From Selenomonadaceae bacterium (lineage in GTDB: Bacteria > Bacillota > Negativicutes > Selenomonadales > Selenomonadaceae), in assembly GCA_017475745.1 (NCBI GenBank), contig JAFVEZ010000054.1, positions 1 to 64,000 on the forward strand: a stretch of DNA of 64,000 nt, in the 5' to 3' direction. Position numbers and translations under genes: made by a program. The notes beneath the pieces were generated by a model. It ran no database searches and was not told the DNA's origin. It was given only the letters and a program-made list of their open reading frames with translations. This document shows positions 34,771 through 41,894 of the stretch, in pieces (position 1 is the first letter of the stretch; the number at the start of each line of letters is the position of its first letter).

Positions 34771-34801
34771 ATTATACCCCCCCCCCATTGGGATTTGTCA
34801 A
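34771..34801 (-). promoter_or_regulatory. RTX-lectin promoter with G10 tract in the spacer
   Basis: On the minus strand, a perfect TTGACA (34801-34796) and a perfect TATAAT (34776-34771) are separated by 19 bp, of which ten are a G homopolymer (34786-34777) abutting the -10 box. The 17-bp optimum would need eight G. This is the arrangement of slipped-strand phase-variable promoters such as that of Neisseria porA. An AT-rich repeat (34826-34860) lies upstream. Confidence 0.75.
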
Positions 34802-34890
34802 GCATTTTTCAAAAAATTCACCTTTATTATATCATAATATATACCATAATATATAATAAACCAATCCTATTTCGCTGAGAATACCGGAAA

Positions 34891-34914
34891 TAAAAAAGAG
34901 GAGTTCATCTCCTC
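34891..34914 (-). terminator. Intrinsic terminator of the flagellar cluster
   Basis: GAGGAG (34898-34903), loop TTCAT, CTCCTC (34909-34914); on the minus strand it is followed by six T. It lies 14 nt past the stop of the FliT-like gene. Confidence 0.8.
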
Positions 34915-34927
34915 AAATATATTCAAA

Positions 34928-35305
34928 TCAGTATTTTCGATTAAAGATAGTACCTCTGCCGCCGAAAGTTCCAGCAGTACCGGTGAGATCGTAAGCTCTT
35001 ACTGTATTATTCTGTCGACGTGACTTATTGAGCCAAGCCCGCGCTTTATACATGATCTGCATATCCAAAGGTTTTATCTGTTCGATCATTGCCTTGCACT
35101 CATCAGTCTCACGAAAGTTATTCTCAGGCAGGGCTTTCATCATCTCTATCAATTTATCGCGTTGGTTGACAAGCTCAAAGAAAGTATCAACATCATTTTT
35201 ACTGATAAACTTCAACAACTCATGTGTCAAAGTCAAATACTTATTCCACAAGGTACTTGCTTGTTGTAATACTTCCTCATCATTGGCTACAGTCTCATCA
35301 GGCAT
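34928..35305 (-). CDS. FliT-like flagellar protein
   Basis: This encodes 125 residues, largely helical (WNKYLTLTHELLKFISKND; FFELVNQRDKLIEMMKALP; CKAMIEQIKPLDMQIMYKAR). The tail is short, basic and glycine-rich. It overlaps the end of fliS, where fliT lies in Bacillus; FliT is the export chaperone of the filament cap FliD. The sequence is too divergent to be sure, so the call rests on size, helices and position. ATG 35305 has a better spacing to GAGGCGG than ATG 35311. The cluster terminator follows. Confidence 0.65.
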   Translation of the reverse strand: MPDETVANDEEVLQQASTLWNKYLTLTHELLKFISKNDVDTFFELVNQRDKLIEMMKALPENNFRETDECKAMIEQIKPLDMQIMYKARAWLNKSRRQNNTVRAYDLTGTAGTFGGRGTIFNRKY

Positions 35306-35702
35306 AAGCATTACCGCCTCTACCTTGATTTTTCTCCGCCCTTGCCTTCTTCATTGCGCCTACCCAGGCATCTCTGAGTTCAGTGATAATTTCCTTCGCT
35401 TCGTCAAGCGGTGCAGTATCACTTTTCATATTTCCCTCAACAAGGCGATCATAGACGTAATTGTAAAGCGGAAAAAGCTGATGAGAAATTTCATAATCCA
35501 TATTAAGTGTAAGGCGAAACTCAGATATAATTCTCTGCGCTTTTTGCAAATTTGTATTTGCGTCCTCATATTTTTTGCTTTTGACGGCCTCAATACCTTC
35601 GCCGATAAATTTGAGACAGCCATTGTACAACATCAAAGTGAGTTGCTCTGGTGTTGCCGTGAGTACCTGCTGCCTTTTATATGCTTCTGCCGCATTTACC
35701 AT
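35298..35702 (-). CDS. fliS: Flagellar export chaperone FliS
   Basis: This 134-residue helical protein binds the C-terminus of flagellin and prevents early polymerisation in the cytoplasm. AAEAYKRQQVLTATPEQLTLMLYNGCLKFI is the standard FliS opening (residues 4-33), and YEISHQLFPLYNYVYDRLVEGN is the conserved third helix region. Length is normal. It lies between fliD and the FliT-like gene. Although FliS is present, flagellin itself is not encoded in this window. Confidence 0.95.
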   Translation of the reverse strand: MVNAAEAYKRQQVLTATPEQLTLMLYNGCLKFIGEGIEAVKSKKYEDANTNLQKAQRIISEFRLTLNMDYEISHQLFPLYNYVYDRLVEGNMKSDTAPLDEAKEIITELRDAWVGAMKKARAEKNQGRGGNAYA

Positions 35703-35775
35703 AAACTACCTCTTTCAATTAAGAATTAAAAATCGCATAAACAATCTTAATTTTTAACCCCAAATTCTCAATTAA

Positions 35776-38124
35776 TTATTGTCCGCCGGTGATATAGCCA
35801 AGTTGCATACCAAGCCTTGACAGTGCAACTTCCATTGCATCGTACTTCTTGTAGAGTTTGTCCTCAAAGGAATCCATTAATTTCTTGAAGTCACTCATTC
35901 TAGTTTGCAAGTTACGCATCAACACACCCAGCTCACTGTCATCGCTGATACCGTCATCAGTGCCTGCACGACTCTTGACCAACTTCATGCCGTCATTGAG
36001 CATATCACCAAGACGTTGTGCCACACCGTTTTGCTCGAAGGTATCATCTTTGCCGATTGTACCGAAAATATTGTAAACGGAATCTGGGTCTTCCTCAAGT
36101 GCGGCTTTAAGTTTGTCTTCGTCGAGAGTAAGCTGTCCTTTAAGGCCTGTTGTCTTGATACCAAGCGAGAAGATTGAGTCATACTTGCCGCTGAGTCCAC
36201 TAATAGGTGTTGATATTGCATCGCGGATTTTGTAGATGACTTTGTTGAGCGTCTGATCGTGATAAAGCATACCGGATTTGGCCTTCTCTTCCCACTTCTC
36301 AATCTGCTCATCTTTCATTTGCTCTTTTTGAGACTCAGTCAAAGGCTTATAATCACTATATTGCTTCTCGTCATACTTCTCATAGAGACCTGAAAGCAAC
36401 TTATTATAATCCTCAACAAAGGATTTAACCTTGTCAATAATGCCTTGTGTATCCTGGACAACATTAACGGTAACGGCTTCGTCTGTCTTCTCAAGAAGAG
36501 TATAAGTAACACCAGCAGCAGTGACCTTGTTTGTAGTTATGTCGCTGTAAGTAACACCATCAATGATAGCTTCGCCGTTCGTACCTGTAACACCTATTGG
36601 GAAACCACTACTCTCTTCACCACCTATGCCGTTGAGTGTCTGTGTCTCGCCTGTCGTGAACGTCAAGGCAGTTTTATTGGAATCAGTACCATCATAAAGA
36701 CCCAGTCTGCTCAAGAACTCGGAAGTAGTATCATTGTTGCTAGTGATCGAGAAAGACTGATCTTTTCCGCTTGCTTCTGTACCAATAGTTAAGTATCCGT
36801 CTTCGCTCATGTAGGCATTTAAACCTGTCTCATCGTAAATGTCATTTAGAAGATCAGTAAAAGTAATTTGGGTGGCATCTGTTCTAAGTAAATCTTCATA
36901 AGTATAGGCATACTCATAATCTTCACCATCAACATTAATTGTGAAACTCATGGCAGTATCGGAAGAAAGAGCTTCAGTGGTTGTGCCATCAGCATTTGTG
37001 ACTGTGACTTTATAGAAATAATCATACAACGGATTGCCGTTATTGTCTAATTCATCAGACTCAAATGCTAATTCTTCACCTAAAGTAATATTCTGGAAAA
37101 GAAGGTCTTTTATTGACGTTCCAGCACTTGCTTCGTCGCCATCTGCATCGACCAAAGCTTTTGAAGCAACTAGAGAAGCTGTAGCGTAGGTACTCTCGTA
37201 ACCAAGATAATATCTGTCATCTGAGGTATCTGTAACAATTTCACCATTTTGATTAATCAAAGTACCTTCTTTAGATTGGTACAAGTGAAGACCTTGCAAA
37301 AAGTTTTTAGCTCTTTCGCCAGCTTCGGTGTAAGATGTAGTTGTATTACCATCTTCATCAGTTGTAGTTTTAGTTGGAATGTTGAAGAAAACGCCATTTG
37401 CACTGCCGCCTTCTTTATTGTAGAAATTAAAAGTATCATTAGTTGCGTCATAACTAGCCCGAACATTTAAGTTGAGTCCGTTTATATCTGACACTAAATC
37501 ATTAAAAGTTCTGCCATCTAGCAACTGACCATAAGTATATTTAATTGTAGAATATTTAAGTGTACCATCAGCCTTTGTAGTACCGTCACTAATTTGCAAT
37601 GAAAAGGCTACATCTGTAGAGTTATGCAAACCCGAAGAAGTGCCATCAATCTCAGTAACATTTGCCATAGTAGTACTACCGCTTGTATTCTTCTGCAAAC
37701 CTTTGAATAGTACATCAGCCATATTTATACTCGTTTGATCAGTTGTATCAGTGTTGTTATCAGCATAGTAGCGGTGAAGTTTATTTGTAGACACAAGATA
37801 TGCAGTAGAACTAAGTTCATTAACTTGAATTTTATGATTTATAATCGGCGCAGCACCATTTGCACTAACTGTTATAGCACTGCTGGTGGTAGTCGCAGAT
37901 TTCGCATTCATATTAGACTGTAATTTATACTGTGTTAGTGTTGAGTTGCTAAAAGTCTGAAGATTTCCGTAAATTTCATTGTAAGCTTGCTTTTGCCATT
38001 GATCTTTTGTAAATGTTTGCTGCATTTTGTCATATTCTTTTTGCTTGCTTATCATACCGACCTTGACCATTGATTCGACATCAATGCCGGAGCCTGAGAG
38101 ACCATAAATGCCATTTACTCCCAT
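35776..38124 (-). CDS. fliD: Flagellar filament cap protein FliD (HAP2)
   Basis: This 782-residue protein caps the growing filament and helps flagellin fold into place. The N-terminal coiled-coil domain starts IYGLSGSGIDVESMVK, and the C-terminal one includes IIDKVKSFVEDYNKLLSGL and SRLGMQLGYITGGQ. The central part (about 100-520) is long and variable and probably surface exposed; FliD is often 450-700 residues, so this is on the large side. GGAGGG precedes the ATG. It is part of the late flagellar cluster. Confidence 0.93.
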   Translation of the reverse strand: MGVNGIYGLSGSGIDVESMVKVGMISKQKEYDKMQQTFTKDQWQKQAYNEIYGNLQTFSNSTLTQYKLQSNMNAKSATTTSSAITVSANGAAPIINHKIQVNELSSTAYLVSTNKLHRYYADNNTDTTDQTSINMADVLFKGLQKNTSGSTTMANVTEIDGTSSGLHNSTDVAFSLQISDGTTKADGTLKYSTIKYTYGQLLDGRTFNDLVSDINGLNLNVRASYDATNDTFNFYNKEGGSANGVFFNIPTKTTTDEDGNTTTSYTEAGERAKNFLQGLHLYQSKEGTLINQNGEIVTDTSDDRYYLGYESTYATASLVASKALVDADGDEASAGTSIKDLLFQNITLGEELAFESDELDNNGNPLYDYFYKVTVTNADGTTTEALSSDTAMSFTINVDGEDYEYAYTYEDLLRTDATQITFTDLLNDIYDETGLNAYMSEDGYLTIGTEASGKDQSFSITSNNDTTSEFLSRLGLYDGTDSNKTALTFTTGETQTLNGIGGEESSGFPIGVTGTNGEAIIDGVTYSDITTNKVTAAGVTYTLLEKTDEAVTVNVVQDTQGIIDKVKSFVEDYNKLLSGLYEKYDEKQYSDYKPLTESQKEQMKDEQIEKWEEKAKSGMLYHDQTLNKVIYKIRDAISTPISGLSGKYDSIFSLGIKTTGLKGQLTLDEDKLKAALEEDPDSVYNIFGTIGKDDTFEQNGVAQRLGDMLNDGMKLVKSRAGTDDGISDDSELGVLMRNLQTRMSDFKKLMDSFEDKLYKKYDAMEVALSRLGMQLGYITGGQ

Positions 38125-38265
38125 GTCAATCCCTCCTTGATTTAAGAACAGTTTGTCCTATTCTCTTTCACAGATACCAAAATTAATTCTAATATTATAA
38201 TACCTGCAACAGGAAAAAATCCTAGTATTATCTAATTTGTCAAATTCATAAAAAAGTTATAGAGA

Positions 38266-38751
38266 CTAAATATTTTGATCGATAAATGCTCCCAGCCAAT
38301 CCTTTGCCTTGATCATGTTTTCAATCATCTCTTCCGGCGGAACCTCTTTGATGACTTCATTGGTCTTTTTGTCAATCATCTTAATCGACATCATATTGAC
38401 CTCTTTATTGTACTTAAATTCAAGGTTGCAGTTAATCTTGTCCATCAATTCATTAAGCTGATCTGTCATTAGACTAACTGTCTCCTCGTCCAAAGTGCCC
38501 GGTTCCAGGTGAAAATTATCTTCATCTGGAAGAAGTTTTTGGTCTTCATCTTTCTCGAAGAGATTGTCGATGTCACTTGTTTTTTCAACCTTCTTGAGGT
38601 CTCTGGTTTCGATGATAACCTTGCTGTTTGGAGCTTCATTGACAATTTCGGGCTGCATTGATTTTTTAGTGTTCTTTGCGCTCCCGATTTTCTGCTCTGC
38701 CGCTCCGATCACGACAGCGGCGGTTACGATGTCCTGCAGTCTTCCAACCAT
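38266..38751 (-). CDS. flaG: FlaG family flagellar protein
   Basis: This encodes 161 residues. The C-terminal domain (about 85-160) is FlaG: LMDQLNELMDKINCNLEFKY-like helix, then VNMMSIKMIDKKTNEVIKEVPPEEMI. FlaG influences filament length in several bacteria. The first 80 residues are charged and probably disordered. ATG 38751 is 10 nt from AAGGAG; earlier in-frame codons are too near. It lies between csrA and fliD, as yvyC does in Bacillus after hag. Confidence 0.85.
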   Translation of the reverse strand: MVGRLQDIVTAAVVIGAAEQKIGSAKNTKKSMQPEIVNEAPNSKVIIETRDLKKVEKTSDIDNLFEKDEDQKLLPDEDNFHLEPGTLDEETVSLMTDQLNELMDKINCNLEFKYNKEVNMMSIKMIDKKTNEVIKEVPPEEMIENMIKAKDWLGAFIDQNI

Positions 38752-38839
38752 CTTGATCACACTCCTTGTTTTTTTCCCTGACATCCATTTTCGGTCTACT
38801 GCTACGGGTTGTAAACCAACTTACTGTCATGGTTTAAAT

Positions 38840-39064
38840 TTATTTCAGAGGCATTGCGTTACTAAGGTCAATATTTCCGAGCTGCGCGGCTGCCTTCTGA
38901 TTTTCTTCCTGAATTGCACGGTAAATTTCACCGCGATAAATTTTAATCTCTCTTGGTGCATCAATTGCTATACGAACATTTTCACCTTGTACTTCTACCA
39001 CATTGATAACGATATTATCACCTATCATTATCTGTTGTTTAGGTTTTCTCGTAAGTACCAGCAT
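38840..39064 (-). CDS. csrA: Carbon storage regulator CsrA
   Basis: This 74-residue RNA-binding protein starts MLVLTRKPKQQIMIGDNI and has VRIAIDAPREIKIYRGEIY with the RNA-contacting Arg. In Bacillus-type systems CsrA represses translation of flagellin mRNA and is sequestered by FliW. Here fliW is 2 nt upstream, which supports the same switch. The target hag is not next to it; 88 bp separate csrA and flaG. Confidence 0.96.
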   Translation of the reverse strand: MLVLTRKPKQQIMIGDNIVINVVEVQGENVRIAIDAPREIKIYRGEIYRAIQEENQKAAAQLGNIDLSNAMPLK

Positions 39065-39066
39065 AA

Positions 39067-39507
39067 TTACACCACCCTATCCGGAAACAGGCGATGCTTG
39101 GTAGTATATCTTGTCTTTTCCATAACAATTTGTTTTGCTTTCATATTATCCGTATTAAGCACCACCGGCGCCAAAAGATTAGCCGTCATATACCTGACGC
39201 TACCGTTGGGAATAGTTATCAATGAATACAGCATAACATCTTCTTGATTTTTGATTGACAATTCATCAATAGTGTCGTCATCAATTTCAATCATATAATC
39301 TGGAAAGAAGATAAACGGTGTAGTAATGAGGAATGCCAATTCTGGTGTTTTAAGTGATTGCATAAAATAGTAAGGACTTTCTTCATCATAAGGTATGATT
39401 AAAAATTCGTGTTCATCCTCAAATGCAGGAATACCGTCCTTAAAATGAACAACCTTTTCTTCTTCAACCTCTATCTCTCCGAATCTAACTGTATTGACTT
39501 TTCTCAT
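39067..39507 (-). CDS. fliW: Flagellar assembly factor FliW
   Basis: This 146-residue protein binds CsrA and flagellin and so couples flagellin synthesis to its export. TVRFGEIEVEEEKVVHFKDGIPAFEDEHEFLI is the standard start (about 5-36), with SLKTPELAFLITTPFIFFPDY further on. ATG 39507 is preferred; the frame is open 5 codons earlier but those overlap the GGGGGAT site. It is co-transcribed with csrA. Confidence 0.94.
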   Translation of the reverse strand: MRKVNTVRFGEIEVEEEKVVHFKDGIPAFEDEHEFLIIPYDEESPYYFMQSLKTPELAFLITTPFIFFPDYMIEIDDDTIDELSIKNQEDVMLYSLITIPNGSVRYMTANLLAPVVLNTDNMKAKQIVMEKTRYTTKHRLFPDRVV

Positions 39508-39557
39508 CAATCTATCCCCCACATTAATAATTTACAATTTATATTTTAAACGCTCAA

Positions 39558-40142
39558 TTAAGCATAAATATCATATTTGTCTTCAGTTACCCATCGGCGG
39601 ATAAAACCTTGATCCTTTAGGTAAGTTTGAACACCACCGGTGGTTATTTGTATGCTCGCATATGATTTGGCATCAATCTTTGCTGTCACATCGCCAAGAT
39701 CGGGTTCTCCAACAACTTGAGAAGGTTCAGCTAAAGTCGTTTGAGGATCGGGAATATATTGAGCTTCCAAATAACGCGTTTTTTTGGCTTCTGAAAAAAT
39801 TCTCTGTCTAGCTTGCTTTTGGACATAATCTCCACGCTTGGGTCCATTTTCGATAACCGACCACGCTTCTTGAGAACGTCTTGAAGTGCCAGATTGTGCA
39901 TCAGCTATACCTTGCTGTCCATTCTCACGAGTAAGATCTCCCATAGTTCTATGGCCATAGGCTTTACGGCTTGGATAACTGTTAATGTCAATTCTTGCTT
40001 GTGTGACACCTTTATTGGAACGTGCTTGACGACTACCAGTATGAATTTCAGCAGGGACCATATGACTGTCATCAACAGTAGTTCGACGGCTGCGAATATC
40101 AATTTGCGGCAAAGCATGACGAATATTGAGTCGCCAAATCAT
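39558..40142 (-). CDS. DUF6470 / YviE-like flagellar operon protein
   Basis: This encodes 194 residues and begins LNIRHALPQIDIRSRRTTVD, the pattern of the YviE family found between flgL and fliW in Firmicutes. The rest is hydrophilic and rich in Arg, Gln and Ser. Function is unknown. A GGAGGGATCAACC stretch precedes the ATG. The conserved position is the main support. Confidence 0.82.
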   Translation of the reverse strand: MIWRLNIRHALPQIDIRSRRTTVDDSHMVPAEIHTGSRQARSNKGVTQARIDINSYPSRKAYGHRTMGDLTRENGQQGIADAQSGTSRRSQEAWSVIENGPKRGDYVQKQARQRIFSEAKKTRYLEAQYIPDPQTTLAEPSQVVGEPDLGDVTAKIDAKSYASIQITTGGVQTYLKDQGFIRRWVTEDKYDIYA

Positions 40143-40340
40143 GGTTGATCCCTCCTCATAGTCCTAATAATCTTCTTACATTATAAAGCAATGTTTAATC
40201 TAAATCAAGAGAATTTAAATTAAATTTACATGAAATATAAAAGATTTTTTCTTTTAGGGAATACTTTGCAAAGACGGCAAAAACGTCGGCGGCCAAAAGC
40301 ATCACCGGCGTCATTTCGTGCCTTGATTTAAGTGCAAATT
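40143..40340. other. Intergenic stretch flgL to yviE, no gene supported
   Basis: This stretch is mostly AT-rich. About 40265-40330 is strikingly GC-richer and would encode a short frame on the minus strand (MTPVMLLAADVFAVFAKYS and so on, 39 residues) without a ribosome binding site. No terminator or promoter is convincing. Confidence 0.4.
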
Positions 40341-41858
40341 TTATAGATAATCAGCAAGTGACAAAGGTAAAATTCTACCGCCCAATGAAAGAGACATACT
40401 GTAAAGTGTCTGTGCTTGCATAAGATCAGTAGCAAGTTTAGCTACATCAGTGCTGCTGACATTTGTGATATTCTCTGTGATGATGTCATTTTGAGTATCA
40501 AGCATAGTTGAAACACTCTCATAAAGTTGACTGCGGGCACCAACGTGAGTTTGTGCAATAACGATCGTACTGCTCGCCACATTTGAAATGGTTATTCCGT
40601 CAGATGTCATCCAATGACTATCATGAGCTTCTGTCTTTGCAAGAACGGTCAACATCTGATTAATCATTGCACAACCTGAGTACTCGTTGCCGGATTCCTC
40701 ATTATCAAATATATCCGATCCAAAGAGGTCTTTTCCATTGACATTGACTGTATCGGAATCGGTTTGAACAGCACCATTAAGCTTTACCATGGAGAAATAC
40801 TTCATATTGCCGGCATAATTTACGATCTGCTGTTGAATAGTTGCAAAATCAACTGTTGTTGCAGATTCATCGCCTTTAAAAAGTATTTGAATTGTCGCGT
40901 TTACAAGATTGCTGTCAGTATCCGTCTCTTCTTCTTCATCGTCACTGCCGCTCTCTTCTTCTTCATCTTCTCCAGAGCTACTAGAGGCTGATACTTGTCT
41001 TATAATACCTTGATTGGTAAAATAATCTGATACTTTAACTTTATAACTTTCTTCAGAAAGGGTTGTTGTCTCTTCTTCACTATCCTCAGTTTCTTCAGTA
41101 TCTTCACTGCTGCTTAACGAAGACGGATAAAAACGCCCGACTGCATAGGTTGTGGCATAAGTTGTGGTTATGCCTTTATTAAAGATTTCCTTATATCCGT
41201 CGTCCACAAATTCTTTATCGTAAACATAACCATTCTGAGTATCAAGATAATAAGTATTGCCATTATATGTAAGTGTCAACATTTGAGTCAATACAGCATT
41301 AGTATCAATGTTCTTGGTGGCAAGATCGCCCTTAAAAAAGTTTACTTGAGAATTATCAAGAGTTTTTGCTATACCGCGCGAAGCCACGGCTACTTCTCCA
41401 TCTGAGTTCTTTTCCCAGTTAAACGGTTGAATTAGGTCTCTTTGACCGGAGAATAAGAAGCGCTCACCTTCTTGAGAGTTAGCAGTCGAAACAACTTCCT
41501 GAATTTCAGCTTCCATTTCTTTTGCAATGGCATTCCAGTCAGTCTCGTTGTTAGAGTCATTGGCTGCGTCAACTGTCTTAGTGACAAAAGTTTTCATAAT
41601 TTCATTCATATGAGTCAGAGCACTGTCCGAAGTATGCATCCATGAGAGACCGTCTTTTACATTCTTTTGATACTGCTCATTCTCAGAAAGATTGTTCTTA
41701 TAGTGAAGCAGTCTGCTGTAATCTATTGAATTATCTGAAGGACGATGCAAGCTGCCGCCGTCCGCATCCTCAAAAAGCTTGGTCTGTCTTTTATAGGCAT
41801 TTTGCAGCGAAAGGTTATAGTTATACATAAACTGATTGCTGCTCATTCTGATTCCCAT
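40341..41858 (-). CDS. flgL: Flagellar hook-filament junction protein FlgL (HAP3)
   Basis: This encodes 505 residues, longer than the common 300-400. The N-terminal D0/D1 helices (GIRMSSNQFMYNYNLSLQNAYKR; PSDNSIDYSRLLHYKNNL) and the C-terminal helix (LATDLMQAQTLYSMSLSLGGRILPLSLADYL-like) match FlgL. The middle, exposed part holds two acidic low-complexity stretches, one at about 247-265 (SSSEDTEETEDSEEETTT) and one at about 290-314 (GEDEEEESGSDDEEEETDTD). Similar stretches occur in FlgK next door. AGAGGTG is 7 nt from the ATG. Confidence 0.93.
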   Translation of the reverse strand: MGIRMSSNQFMYNYNLSLQNAYKRQTKLFEDADGGSLHRPSDNSIDYSRLLHYKNNLSENEQYQKNVKDGLSWMHTSDSALTHMNEIMKTFVTKTVDAANDSNNETDWNAIAKEMEAEIQEVVSTANSQEGERFLFSGQRDLIQPFNWEKNSDGEVAVASRGIAKTLDNSQVNFFKGDLATKNIDTNAVLTQMLTLTYNGNTYYLDTQNGYVYDKEFVDDGYKEIFNKGITTTYATTYAVGRFYPSSLSSSEDTEETEDSEEETTTLSEESYKVKVSDYFTNQGIIRQVSASSSSGEDEEEESGSDDEEEETDTDSNLVNATIQILFKGDESATTVDFATIQQQIVNYAGNMKYFSMVKLNGAVQTDSDTVNVNGKDLFGSDIFDNEESGNEYSGCAMINQMLTVLAKTEAHDSHWMTSDGITISNVASSTIVIAQTHVGARSQLYESVSTMLDTQNDIITENITNVSSTDVAKLATDLMQAQTLYSMSLSLGGRILPLSLADYL

Positions 41859-41894
41859 TGAATTTCACCTCTTTAATGTTATAAGTTTAGATTA

